Source of the DNA: Actinocorallia longicatena | Lineage (GTDB): Bacteria > Actinomycetota > Actinomycetes > Streptosporangiales > Streptosporangiaceae | Assembly (NCBI RefSeq): GCF_039534125.1 | Contig: NZ_BAAAUV010000007.1 | Location: 367,115 to 431,114, forward strand | Reading direction: 5' to 3' | Length of the DNA stretch: 64,000 nucleotides | Shown here: positions 56,481-64,000 of the stretch, in pieces | Position numbering within the stretch: position 1 is the stretch's first letter | Layout: every line of letters starts with the position of its first letter | Translations under genes and position numbers: made by a program | The notes under the pieces: model-generated | Seen by the model: only the letters and a program-made list of their open reading frames with translations | What the model was told of the DNA's origin: nothing | The model's database searches: none

Positions 56481-57566
56481 TTGCGCGCGAAGATCATGCT
56501 CGGGGTGGCGCTGAGCGCGGCGCTGGCGGCCTCGGCCTGCAGCAGCTCGAAGGGCAATTCCGAGGCCGAGGGCGACACGGGGACGACCGCGCCCAAGACC
56601 TCCAGGTCCGCGAAGCCGGGCCCGGAGGCGGAGGCCAAGGAGCCCTTCGTCGTCGCCTTCGGCGGTGACACGCACTTCGAGGGGTCGCTGCGGGCCCGGC
56701 TGAACGACCCGAAGACCGCCCTCGGGCCCATCGCCGCGACGCTCCGCAAGGCCGACCTCGCGATGGTCAACCTCGAGACCGCGATCACCACGGCCGGGAC
56801 GCCCGCCCCGGGCAAGGAGTTCCACTTCCGGGCCCCGATCAGCGCGTTCGCCGCGCTCAAGGGCGCGGGCGTCGACGTGACGACCATGGCCAACAACCAC
56901 GGCATGGACTTCATGGAGTCCGGGCTCCGCGACTCCCTCAAGGCGATCAAGAAGTCGGGCTTCCCGACGGTCGGGATCGGCAGGAACGCCGAAGAGGCCT
57001 ACAAGGCCTGGCACACGACCGTGAAGGGCAACAGGGTCGCCGTCATCGGCGCCACCCAGGTCCTCGACGACCACCTCATCCCCGCCTGGACGGCCACCGC
57101 GACCAAGGGCGGCCTCGCCAACGCCAAGCTCGTCGCCCCGATGGTGAAGTCGGTGAAGGCCGCTCGCGCCACCTCCGACGTCGTGATCGTCAACCTGCAC
57201 TGGGGCCAGGAGCTCAGCCCCTGCCCGCTGCCCCGCCAGCAGGAACTCGCCCAGCAGCTCATCGACGCCGGCGCCGACGTCGTGGTCGGCAGCCACGCCC
57301 ACATCCCGCTCGGCGGCGGCTACCTCGACGGCCGCTACGTCCACTACGGGCTCGGCAACTTCGTCTTCTCCTCGGCGAACGGCCAGACAGCGAACTCCGG
57401 TGTCCTGCTGCTGAGGATCGAGGGCCGCAAGGTCACCAAGTCGGTGTGGAAGACCGCGCGGATCTCCGGCGGCCTGCCCTACCTGCTGAAGGGCCCGGCC
57501 GCCAAGGCCGAGCTGACCCGCTGGAACGGCCTGCGCCGCTGCGCGGGCCTGAAGGCCACTCCCTAG
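56481..57566 (+). CDS. CapA family lipoprotein, copy 2
   Basis: 361 residues. Signal LRAKIMLGVALSAALAASAC with lipobox SAC, then an Asp/Glu/Lys-rich linker and the same domain as copy 1: VVAFGGDTHFEGSL, ADLAMVNLETAITT, TTMANNHGMDFM, IVNLHWGQEL, VVGSHAHIPL, YGLGNFVF. TTG 56481 is chosen: AGGAG lies five bases before it, whereas GTG 56475 overlaps that ribosome site. A duplicate of the preceding gene, 65 bases apart. Confidence 0.9.
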   Translation: MRAKIMLGVALSAALAASACSSSKGNSEAEGDTGTTAPKTSRSAKPGPEAEAKEPFVVAFGGDTHFEGSLRARLNDPKTALGPIAATLRKADLAMVNLETAITTAGTPAPGKEFHFRAPISAFAALKGAGVDVTTMANNHGMDFMESGLRDSLKAIKKSGFPTVGIGRNAEEAYKAWHTTVKGNRVAVIGATQVLDDHLIPAWTATATKGGLANAKLVAPMVKSVKAARATSDVVIVNLHWGQELSPCPLPRQQELAQQLIDAGADVVVGSHAHIPLGGGYLDGRYVHYGLGNFVFSSANGQTANSGVLLLRIEGRKVTKSVWKTARISGGLPYLLKGPAAKAELTRWNGLRRCAGLKATP

Positions 57567-57570
57567 ACGG

Positions 57571-58176
57571 CTAGAGCCAGCCCTGGGTGCGCGCCCGCTG
57601 GACGGCCTCGATCCGGTTCCGGGCGCCCACCTTGTTGATGGCCGTCGACAGGTAGTTGCGGACCGTGCCCTCCGACAGGTGCAGGGACCGGGCGATGTCG
57701 CTGATGGCGGCGCCGCTCTCGCTGGCGTTCAGGACGTCCCGCTCGCGCTGCGACAGCGGGTTGGGGCCCGCGCTGAGCGCCGCGGCGGCCAGCGCCGGGT
57801 CGATCACCCGCTCGCCCTTGAGGACCCGGCGGATGGCGGCGGCGAGCTCCTCGGCGGGGCTGTCCTTCACCAGGAACGCCGCGGCGCCCGCCTCCATGGC
57901 CCGCCGCAGGTAACCGGGGCGCCCGAAGGTCGTGAGGATCATGACCTGGCAGCCGGGGACGGTCCTGCGGATCTCACCGGCCGCGGTGAGCCCGTCCATC
58001 TCGGGCATCTCGATGTCGAGCAGGGCCACGTCGGGCCGGACCTCCACGGCGAGCGCCACCGCCTCGGCGCCGTTCGCGGCCGTCGCCACGACCTCCAGGT
58101 CGTCCTCGAGGCCGAGCAGGGTGGCCAGGGCGCCCCGGACCATCCCCTGGTCCTCGGCGAGCATCACACGGATCAC
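57571..58176 (-). CDS. NarL/LuxR-type response regulator (DesR-like)
   Basis: 201 residues. Receiver 1-115: IRVMLAEDQGMVRGAL, Asp in VALLDIEMPEMDGL, MILTTFG and FLVKDSP. HTH about 135-195: LSQRERDVLNASESGAAISDIARSLHLSEGTVRNYLSTAINKVGARNR. GTG 58176 with AAGG upstream overlaps the kinase stop by four bases. Last gene of a four-gene minus-strand operon. Confidence 0.94.
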   Translation of the reverse strand: MIRVMLAEDQGMVRGALATLLGLEDDLEVVATAANGAEAVALAVEVRPDVALLDIEMPEMDGLTAAGEIRRTVPGCQVMILTTFGRPGYLRRAMEAGAAAFLVKDSPAEELAAAIRRVLKGERVIDPALAAAALSAGPNPLSQRERDVLNASESGAAISDIARSLHLSEGTVRNYLSTAINKVGARNRIEAVQRARTQGWL

Positions 58177-59276
58177 AAAGAGACCTTAACGGCGAATCCG
58201 CCGCCCGCCCGGGGACCGGCCTCGACCTCGCCCCCCGCGGCCGCGACCCGCTCGCGCAGCCCCGTCAGCCCGTTGCCCGGCCGGAGGTCCGGCGCGCCCC
58301 GCCCGTCGTCGACGATCTCGACCGAAGCGTCCGTCACGGTGATCGCGCAGTGCTCCGCTCCGGAGTGCCGGACGGTGTTGGTGACCGCCTCGCGCACCAC
58401 CCAGGCGAACAGGGCGTCCCGGCCGGGCGGCAGCGGTGTCCCGCAGGTCCGGACGGCCGGGGTGATCCCCGCCGCGCCGAGCACGGCCCGGCCGGAGTCG
58501 AGCTCCTCGGCCAGCGACCGCTGCCGGTACCCCGACACCGTCTCCCTGACGTCCGCGAGGGCCTCGCGCGCCACCTTGTTGACGTCCTTCACCTCGGCCA
58601 GCGACCGCTCCGGGTCCTTGACCGCCATCCGCGCCGCCAGCTCGCTCTTCAGCACGATCAGCGACAGGCTGTGCCCCAGCAGGTCGTGCAGGTCCCTGGC
58701 GATCCGCAGCCGCTCCTCCGACGCCGCCAGCCGCGCCACCTCGGCCCGCGCCTCACGGAGCTGCTCGACCAGCTCCCGGGAGTGCCGGAACGCCATCATC
58801 ATGACGCCGAGGCCGAGGGTGGCGAAGATGATGTACATCGAGCCGGACTCGTCATCGTTGATCAGTACGCACAGCAGGGCCGTCACCGCGGTGGTGGCCA
58901 GGATCGCCGGCAGCACGAACCGGCGCGGCAGGAACAGCGCCGAGACGATCGAGACGTAGATCGGCAGACCCGTCCAGTCGGGGCCCATCACCACAGGGAG
59001 CAGGACGGCCAGCCCGGCGAGCGAGCCGTACAGGATCCAGCCCCTGCGGGTGATCGGGGCGTTCCAGTGGTCCTGGATCAGCGCGGTCCCGTAGTAGAGG
59101 CCGAGGAAGAGCGCCAGCGCGAGCAGCCCGGCGATCCGCTTCGCGTGGCCGTACCCGGCGATCTCCTGGACCAGGGGGATCAGGAATCCCATGCCGAAGG
59201 AGAGGCCGATCGCGCGTCCGCGGCGGGGGGCGATCCTCCGCTCCCCGTCCGCGGTGTAGCCGAACACACTGTTCAT
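58173..59276 (-). CDS. sensor histidine kinase (DesK-like)
   Basis: 367 residues. N-terminal region with about six membrane helices (GLSFGMGFLIPLVQEI, LLALALFLGLYYGTALI, LAGLAVLLPVVMG, AILATTAVTALLCVLI, FATLGLGVMMMAF), HisKA_3 with phospho-accepting His in RIARDLHDLLGHSLSLIVLK, and HATPase with VREAVTNTVRHS (N-box) and NGLTGLRERV (G-box). Start ATG 59276 overlaps the permease stop (TGATG). Membrane-embedded sensors of this type often detect lipid state or transporter activity. Confidence 0.93.
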   Translation of the reverse strand: MNSVFGYTADGERRIAPRRGRAIGLSFGMGFLIPLVQEIAGYGHAKRIAGLLALALFLGLYYGTALIQDHWNAPITRRGWILYGSLAGLAVLLPVVMGPDWTGLPIYVSIVSALFLPRRFVLPAILATTAVTALLCVLINDDESGSMYIIFATLGLGVMMMAFRHSRELVEQLREARAEVARLAASEERLRIARDLHDLLGHSLSLIVLKSELAARMAVKDPERSLAEVKDVNKVAREALADVRETVSGYRQRSLAEELDSGRAVLGAAGITPAVRTCGTPLPPGRDALFAWVVREAVTNTVRHSGAEHCAITVTDASVEIVDDGRGAPDLRPGNGLTGLRERVAAAGGEVEAGPRAGGGFAVKVSL

Positions 59277-60019
59277 CACGCCGCCACGGTAGCCCTGCGG
59301 TACCCGAAGGTGGCGAGCGCGCCCAGGGCGGCCGTCCAGACCACGAGCACCAGGACGCCCGCGCCGGAGACCCCGTTGCCGCCGACGATGTCCCAGCCGA
59401 GCTCGGCCATCCGGTTCGCCGGGGTGTAGGGGGCGATGTCCTGGAGGAAGGAGGGCAGGTTCGACACCGGCACCCACAGCCCGCCGATGATCGCGAGCGG
59501 GAAGTAGACCATCAGCATCGCGGGCTGGGCCGAGTCGCCCTTCACGGTCGCGCCGATCAGCGTGCCGAGCGCCGCGAAGGGCAGGACGCCGAGCGTCAGG
59601 GCCACGACGGTACCGGCCCACTGCGCCGCCGACAGGCTGACGCCCTTGGTGATGACCGCCGTGAGCGCGACCAGGAGCATGCTCGGCAGCGCCACGGTCA
59701 GCGCCGTGACGATCCGGGCCGAGATCACCTGCCACGACCGCAGCGGGGTGACCTGGAGCTGCCGCAGCCAGCCGTCCTGGAGCTCGGTCGCCAGCCGGGG
59801 CCCGGTCGTGCTCAGGGCCGCGCCGATCGCCCCGTAGGCGCCGAACGCGACCATCATGTAGGTGTCGACGGTCAGCCCGGTCGTCTTGTCGGACGAGCCG
59901 TCGTCGCCGAAGACGTTGGTCCACAGCAGGTAGAGCATCACCGGGAAGCCCACGGAGAAGAACAGGAACCGGCGGTCGCGGAAGGTCCGGAGGATCTCGA
60001 GACGCGTGTACTTGATCAT
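59276..60019 (-). CDS. ABC-2 type permease
   Basis: 247 residues with six hydrophobic segments and the ABC-2 signature region (QLQVTPLRSWQVISARIVTALTVALP; FAALGTLIGATVKG). It begins MIKYTRLEILRTFRDRRFLFF, typical of DrrB/NodJ-like permeases that export drugs, lipids or peptides with an adjacent ATPase. ATG 60019. Eleven bases follow the ATPase stop. Confidence 0.93.
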   Translation of the reverse strand: MIKYTRLEILRTFRDRRFLFFSVGFPVMLYLLWTNVFGDDGSSDKTTGLTVDTYMMVAFGAYGAIGAALSTTGPRLATELQDGWLRQLQVTPLRSWQVISARIVTALTVALPSMLLVALTAVITKGVSLSAAQWAGTVVALTLGVLPFAALGTLIGATVKGDSAQPAMLMVYFPLAIIGGLWVPVSNLPSFLQDIAPYTPANRMAELGWDIVGGNGVSGAGVLVLVVWTAALGALATFGYRRATVAA

Positions 60020-60030
60020 TTTCGTGGTCC

Positions 60031-60909
60031 TTACTTGGTGAGGGAGAGGAAGGCGTCTTCGAGACCGGCGCCCGTGATCTCGAGGTCACGGATCTTCAGC
60101 GTGGTCTTCTTGAACAGGGCCTCCGCGGTGCCGTCGGAGTCGTCGGTCCGCAGGGTCACGGTCGCGCCGTGGATCTCGACGGCGGTCACGCCCGGCAGGG
60201 CGTCGAGCCCGGCCGAGGGCTGCTCGCCCAGGGTGAAGCGGACCGTGCGGCCGCCGGCCATCCTCTTGATCTCGGCGGGGGCGCCCTCGGCGATCACCTT
60301 GCCGTGGGCGATGACGATCACCTGGTCGGCGTTCTCGTCGGCCTCCTCGAGGTAGTGGGTGGCGAACAGGACCGTCCGGCCGCCCGCCGCGTAGTCCCGC
60401 ATCGACGCCCAGAACAGCCGCCGCGATTCGACGTCCATGGCCGCGGTGGGCTCGTCCAGGACCAGCAGGCGGGGGGAGCCGGCGATCGCCATCGCGAACC
60501 GCAGCCGCTGCGCCTGCCCGCCGGACAGGGTGTCGGCGCGGCGGCCCGCCAGTTCGGTGAGGCCGGCGAGCTCCAGCAGCTCCGCCAGCTCCAGGGGGGC
60601 CGGGTAGAGGCCGCGGACGAAGTCGGCGATCTCCCCGACGGTCAGGCCTGAGGGGAGCTTGGCCTCCTGGAGCATCGCTCCGACGTAGCCCTTCTCGACG
60701 GCCTTGGCGGGCGTCTCGCCGAAGACCGAGATCTCCCCCGAGTCGATCTTCGCGAGACCGAGCAGCATGCTGATCGAGGTGGACTTGCCCGCGCCGTTCG
60801 GGCCGAGGAGGGCGATGGACCGGCCGGCCGGGATCGTGAGGTCGATGCCGTCGACGGCCTGGACGGCGCCGAAGGCCTTGCGTACCTGGGAGAAGGTGAT
60901 CGCGTTCAT
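60031..60909 (-). CDS. ABC transporter ATP-binding protein (DrrA/CcmA type)
   Basis: 292 residues. Walker A GPNGAGKSTSISMLLGL, signature LSGGQAQRLRFAMAI, Walker B LLVLDEPTAAMD, switch His LFATHYLEEADENAD, and the C-terminal regulatory extension of drug-exporter ATPases. It pairs with the permease downstream. ATG 60909. The operon order ATPase-permease-kinase-regulator suggests that the sensor works with the transporter, as in BceRS-, YvfRS- or LiaRS-like systems. Confidence 0.95.
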   Translation of the reverse strand: MNAITFSQVRKAFGAVQAVDGIDLTIPAGRSIALLGPNGAGKSTSISMLLGLAKIDSGEISVFGETPAKAVEKGYVGAMLQEAKLPSGLTVGEIADFVRGLYPAPLELAELLELAGLTELAGRRADTLSGGQAQRLRFAMAIAGSPRLLVLDEPTAAMDVESRRLFWASMRDYAAGGRTVLFATHYLEEADENADQVIVIAHGKVIAEGAPAEIKRMAGGRTVRFTLGEQPSAGLDALPGVTAVEIHGATVTLRTDDSDGTAEALFKKTTLKIRDLEITGAGLEDAFLSLTK

Positions 60910-60979
60910 GTCTTCGATACTGGATTCCGGGCCGCCGCCGGGTTAGTGCCGCCGATCACCGCTTCGCTGTGACAAAAGT

Positions 60980-61018
60980 CAGAAGCCCCGGAACCACAGG
61001 GGTTCCGGGGCTTCTGAG
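60980..61018 (-). terminator. intrinsic terminator of the 61-kb gene
   Basis: A perfect 17-bp stem (TCAGAAGCCCCGGAACC and complement) with a five-base loop; on the minus strand it is followed by CTTTTGTC. It lies 32 bases after the stop of the gene at 61050-61769. Confidence 0.9.
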
Positions 61019-61049
61019 GGGCTTTCGGGTGTGCGGGGGCCTTCGGGTG

Positions 61050-61769
61050 CTACTCGCCGTTGTCGAACTGGAAGCTCGCGGGCACCTTCACCTTGGCGTT
61101 GTCGGCGGCGGTGCCGTAGACGACACCGATCTCGCGGTGCGCGGTCAGCTCGATCTTGCTCGGGTCCTCCGTGACCTCCTTGCCGTCCACGTAGAACTTC
61201 AGCGTGTGGGTGGCGTCGGTCTTGAGCAGGCCGATCTCGGACGCGCTCAGCGGGACCTCCCAGATCTTGAAGACCTGGTCGAGGTAGAACGGCTTGCTCT
61301 GGAACGCCTCGACGTGGATCACGCCGCGGGCGTCATGGGTGTGCAGCTCGGCGATGTGGCCGCTCAGCGTGTCGATGCCGAGGTTGGCCGGGACCGCGAC
61401 GGGCTGCCCGTTGATGAAGATCGAAAGGTGGGAGTGCTCGTGCTTGGCCGAGCCCTCCTCCATGCCGCCCTTGACCTCGAGGCCCAGCTTCTCGGCCGCG
61501 GCGACCGGGTCGGCCGGCAGCGCCCAGGACCCGCCCTTGGGCGGTCCCTCCGCCAGCCGGGCGGCGTTGGCCTTCTCGGCCTTCTTCTTCTTGTCCTCGT
61601 CGCTCTTCTGGATGGCCCAGAAGGCGCCGCCCACCAGGGCCGCGACGATCACGAGGACGACAGAGAAGGTGAGCAGCCAGCGCAGGCGTTCCTTGCGCTT
61701 CTCGGCCGCGCGCATGGCCGCCACCCGCTCCTTGGCGCTGCCGCCGCCCGCCTTGCTCTTGGTTGCCAC
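61050..61769 (-). CDS. membrane-anchored protein with exported His-rich (HxH...HTHD) domain
   Basis: 239 residues. Cytoplasmic Lys/Ala-rich head, one membrane helix (about 30-52, LLTFSVVLVIVAALVGGAFW), a Lys/Glu linker, then a domain with HEHSHLSIFINGQPVAVPANLGI and HIAELHTHDARGVIHVEAF. This domain recurs in archaea and bacteria near thioredoxin-like/DsbA proteins; the clustered histidines suggest metal binding, but no function is established to my knowledge. GTG 61769 has GGAGGAC eight bases upstream; the frame is open to 61811. Confidence 0.8.
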   Translation of the reverse strand: MATKSKAGGGSAKERVAAMRAAEKRKERLRWLLTFSVVLVIVAALVGGAFWAIQKSDEDKKKKAEKANAARLAEGPPKGGSWALPADPVAAAEKLGLEVKGGMEEGSAKHEHSHLSIFINGQPVAVPANLGIDTLSGHIAELHTHDARGVIHVEAFQSKPFYLDQVFKIWEVPLSASEIGLLKTDATHTLKFYVDGKEVTEDPSKIELTAHREIGVVYGTAADNAKVKVPASFQFDNGE

Positions 61770-61811
61770 TGCTCTGTCCTCCGGGGTCTCTTCGCGACCA
61801 CACCATGGCAT

Positions 61812-62089
61812 GGTCCCGCTAAAGGGTAGTTAAGAGCTTGGCCTGGTTGGACCCGTTTGCGCTACCTGCCCCGCGACGGTCACCGCCCCGGCGGCCGTCC
61901 GGTTAGGTGTGCTTCGATGACAAAAGTGACCTGAGAAATGGCGGATATGCCATTCCGGTAGATCGTTCTCTCCGTTCTTCATGAATTCGGGATTCGGCTG
62001 TGCGCTCGCCGTGACCTGTACTAACGTCCCCGTCTCGAACGGTGCCGCCGAAGGGGCGGTGAATTGAGCCACCTCCGGGGGGAACAGAA
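61812..62089. promoter_or_regulatory. divergent intergenic region
   Basis: 278 bases separating the His-rich-domain gene (minus) from the secreted protein gene (plus). It is more AT-rich than the flanks and contains a small hairpin AATGGC/GCCATT (61937-61954). GGGGGGAAC just before 62090 is the ribosome site of the plus gene. No gene seen. Confidence 0.4.
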
Positions 62090-63052
62090 ATGAAGAGCAC
62101 GACCAGGAATATGCTGCTCGCCGCCGCGGTCGCGCCGGTCGCGCTGTTCGGCGCGCTTCCCGCGCACGCCGACACGACCGACGGACCCACCGCGGCGCTG
62201 CTGCGGGGCGCCACCGCGCAGACCCCGGTCGCCGACCTCGCCGACCCGGTGGTCTCGGGTCCGGCGAAGGTGGTCGACGGCCTGGTCACCACCACGCAGG
62301 GCAACGGCCGGGTCAGCGCCTCCCGCACCGGCGCGCAGGACGTCTTCGCCGAGCTCGGCACGGTCGCCGGCGACGCCCTCGGCCTGAAGATGGACGGCCT
62401 GTCGTCCCGCTGCGTCACCACCTCGAAGGGCGCGATGCGGGCGGTCACGAAGATCACCGGTGGCTCGGTCCAGGGCAGGAGGCTGCCGCGGACGCCGGTC
62501 GCCAACACGAAGGTCCCGCTGCTGGACGGCGCGATGGCGATCTTCAACAAGCAGACGAAGGACGCCGAGGGCGCTCTGACCGTCACCGGGATGCACGTCA
62601 CGGACCGGACGGGCAAGGTCAGCGAGCTGGCCGTGGCCAAGTGCGTGCCGGCGCAGCGGATCGTGGCGTCCGCGCGCAGGAAGGGCGGAGACCCGGTGTC
62701 CGCGCTGCTGACGGACCTGCTCGGCGGCAGGCTGCCCGGCCCGGCGGGACCGGCGCTCCAGTCGCACGCCGACCGGGTCAACGGGTTCGGCGGCGTGACC
62801 GACCAGGTCACCGGCCTCGCCCAGGGACTGCCGATCGCCGACCCGGCGCGGGCCGTCGAGAGCCTCACCGGCGGCCTTCCCGCGGCCGGCCTGCCCGGCG
62901 GCGCGAGGCGTTCGACGACGCAGGGCCTGCCCGACGTGCTGCCGGTGGGGCAGGGCGACACCCTGTCCGGCCTGCTCGGCGGGCTGCCCGGCACCCCGGG
63001 CACGCTGCCCGCGGGCATCGGCGGCCTGCTCCCCGCGCTGCCGATCGGCTGA
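62090..63052 (+). CDS. secreted protein, possible choice-of-anchor P family
   Basis: 320 residues. Signal peptide MKSTTRNMLLAAAVAPVALFGALPAHA. The middle contains EGALTVTGMHVTDRTGK and ELAVAKCVPAQ, resembling the end of choice-of-anchor P domains, with one conserved cysteine pair (SSRCVTT, AKCVPA). The C-terminal 110 residues are Gly/Leu/Pro-rich low complexity (LLGGLPGTPGTLPAGIGGLL). No catalytic motif is seen. A strong terminator follows. Confidence 0.7.
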   Translation: MKSTTRNMLLAAAVAPVALFGALPAHADTTDGPTAALLRGATAQTPVADLADPVVSGPAKVVDGLVTTTQGNGRVSASRTGAQDVFAELGTVAGDALGLKMDGLSSRCVTTSKGAMRAVTKITGGSVQGRRLPRTPVANTKVPLLDGAMAIFNKQTKDAEGALTVTGMHVTDRTGKVSELAVAKCVPAQRIVASARRKGGDPVSALLTDLLGGRLPGPAGPALQSHADRVNGFGGVTDQVTGLAQGLPIADPARAVESLTGGLPAAGLPGGARRSTTQGLPDVLPVGQGDTLSGLLGGLPGTPGTLPAGIGGLLPALPIG

Positions 63053-63068
63053 GCCGTATAACACCGAG

Positions 63069-63106
63069 AGATCTGCACGACCGGACGCGGTCGTGCAGAT
63101 CTTTTT
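63069..63106 (+). terminator. intrinsic terminator after the secreted protein gene
   Basis: AGATCTGCACGACC / GGTCGTGCAGATCT, a perfect 14-bp stem with a six-base loop, followed by TTTTT. The best canonical terminator in the window. Confidence 0.95.
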
Positions 63107-63357
63107 CTGTTGTGATCGATAAGAGATCTGCGAGATAACCACACGGTAACGGTGATCTTCCTCTAGTGTCACTCTCGGTCGAAATCCGGGGTGAGAAATC
63201 CCACAACAGGCGTTCGGAACGGAAGGTTCCGGCAATTCCGACGTAGCGTCGCGTCCTGTGCTCCCCGGCCCCATGGGTGTGGCCGCGAACTGAACAAGCA
63301 CCCCCGCGCAGGCCTCCAGTGCCGCGCCGTCCTTGCCCCCTAGCTTGGGATCCCCCT
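63107..63357. promoter_or_regulatory. rlpA upstream region
   Basis: 251 bases, no gene. A second partial copy of AGATCTGC(G/A) (63123-63131) follows the terminator, and a small hairpin CGGAAC/GTTCCG lies near 63215. Wall-hydrolase genes in actinobacteria are often controlled by ydaO-type c-di-AMP riboswitches; I looked for the conserved blocks and did not find a convincing match. Confidence 0.4.
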
Positions 63358-63906
63358 GTGCGCAGAATCGTGATCATCGCTGCCGTCGTGCTGTCCGCCG
63401 TCCCGCCGGCCGTCAAGGCCGTCCCCGGGGCACTGGCCTCGCTCCGCGGCACCGAGACCACCGACGTCGCCCTCGTCCCCTCGGCTCCGGCCGCCTCCGC
63501 GAGCCCCTCGGAGGCCCCGGTCTCCGGCGGTCCGGCCCCCGGCGGCGCGGCCCCCGCGGAGGACGCCTTCGCGGCGCCGAAGCTCCAGGTCAAGAAGGCT
63601 CCGGCCGGGGCGAAGGTCGTCTCCACCGGAGAGTGCCGGGCCTCCTTCTACGGCGAGGGCCAGGCGACGGCCAGCGGCGAGCCGTTCGACCCCGAGGCGC
63701 TGACCGCCGCCCACCGCACGTTCCCGTTCGGCTCCCGGGTCCGTGTCGTCAACGAGAACAACGACGAGGCCGTCGTGGTGCGGATCAACGACCGCGGCCC
63801 GTTCACCCCGGGCCGCTGCCTCGATCTGTCGACCGCCGCGATGCGCGCCGTCGGCGGCACCGGCTCCGGCGTGATCCCGGTCCGGTACGAGCTGCTCGCC
63901 GCTTAG
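63358..63906 (+). CDS. RlpA-like septal lytic transglycosylase (DPBB domain)
   Basis: 182 residues. Signal/anchor segment VRRIVIIAAVVLSAVPPAVKA, an Ala/Pro/Ser-rich linker to about 85, then the double-psi beta-barrel: CRASFYGEGQATASGEPFDP, LTAAHRTFPFGSRVRVVN, VVVRINDRGPFTPGRCLDLS. RINDRGPF and the Asp in it are the catalytic-centre signature of RlpA, which cleaves peptidoglycan glycan strands. No SPOR domain is present. GTG 63358 is chosen; the frame is open to 63277. Confidence 0.9.
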   Translation: MRRIVIIAAVVLSAVPPAVKAVPGALASLRGTETTDVALVPSAPAASASPSEAPVSGGPAPGGAAPAEDAFAAPKLQVKKAPAGAKVVSTGECRASFYGEGQATASGEPFDPEALTAAHRTFPFGSRVRVVNENNDEAVVVRINDRGPFTPGRCLDLSTAAMRAVGGTGSGVIPVRYELLAA

Positions 63907-64000
63907 GGGCTGTTTCAAAGTCAACTGCCCTACTGCGCGGCGCCCAGGCACGCACCTCGCGAGGTTGTCGTCGGTCGCCGACCCAACCAGGTCGACTCCC
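63906..64000. mobile_element. partial repeat element related to the 18.8-kb MITE-like element (cut by window edge)
   Basis: Begins with GGGGCTGTTTCAAAGTCAAC directly at the rlpA stop, a type of sequence seen at IS ends. From about 63929 the reverse complement matches 18832-18902 at most positions, including GAGGTGCGTGCCTGGGCG and CGACCGACGACAA. Its outer end differs from the other element's, so the two share an internal block with different termini. The rest lies outside the window. Confidence 0.65.

Noticed and set aside
63107..63357. c-di-AMP (ydaO-type) riboswitch before rlpA
   Set aside because: Context would suit it, but I could not find the conserved sequence blocks. A covariance-model search would decide.

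Overview
The window is high-GC actinobacterial chromosome with many GTG and TTG starts. Gene order on the left (acs - nhaA - holin-like protein - epoxide hydrolase, then an Ssd/CpaE-like gene, a Tad pilus operon, a large helicase, the bldG pair and a proton pyrophosphatase) matches, from memory, the acs/ssd/tad neighbourhood of Mycobacterium tuberculosis and the bldG neighbourhood of Streptomyces. The sigma factor/CU044_5270 pairs, secreted Trp-Asp-Gly repeat proteins and general style suggest a Streptosporangiales member (Actinomadura-like); that placement is inference. No tRNA, rRNA, CRISPR array or intact transposase was recognised.

Layout. 1-4.2 kb (minus strand): acs, nhaA, a holin-like membrane protein and an epoxide hydrolase cut by the window edge. 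4.2-14.6 kb (plus): a degenerate Fic-like protein, then the Tad (Flp-type pilus/secretion) locus: Ssd-like, TadA ATPase, TadB, TadC, a DUF4244 pilin, two TadE-like pseudopilins and an Fn3 membrane protein. This locus is full of tandem and dispersed repeats, and a 0.9-kb non-coding spacer splits tadB from tadC. 15-18.7 kb: a DEAD/DEAH helicase (minus) diverging from bldG and its anti-sigma partner. 18.7-19.6 kb: a terminator, a 163-bp MITE-like palindromic element and a G-tract-rich block. 19.6-24.6 kb: hppA, a 30-residue membrane peptide coupled to a SixA-type phosphatase, and a FUSC transporter. 24.6-30.7 kb: serB (minus) and four tandem secreted paralogues with Trp-Asp-Gly repeats. 30.7-34.2 kb: MarR/MFS divergent pair, QueA-like and SDR genes. 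34.3-39.6 kb: a two-component system, PP2C phosphatase, DUF2752 protein, RDD protein and a Ser/Thr kinase fused to an RDD domain. 39.6-45.8 kb: metabolic and transport genes, including a Rieske protein and a molybdopterin oxidoreductase. 45.9-50.2 kb: two sigma-factor/membrane-partner pairs flanking a frameshifted zinc-type oxidoreductase. 50.3-57.6 kb: secreted esterase, TetR, a LURP-one-like protein, a hydrolase-fold protein without its serine, a monooxygenase, a class V aminotransferase and two tandem CapA lipoproteins. 57.6-60.9 kb (minus): ABC transporter plus DesKR-type two-component operon. 61-64 kb: a membrane-anchored His-rich-domain protein, a secreted protein, RlpA, and a partial repeat related to the 18.8-kb element.

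Themes. Three signalling layers lie close together: BldG partner switching, a kinase/phosphatase pair, and sigma/anti-sigma-like pairs. The Tad locus shows recurrent short-repeat expansion in both coding and non-coding DNA, and a conserved 28-bp element, beginning with a DnaA-box-like sequence, precedes two of its transcription units. The least explained gene set is the four-gene array of secreted Trp-Asp-Gly repeat proteins.
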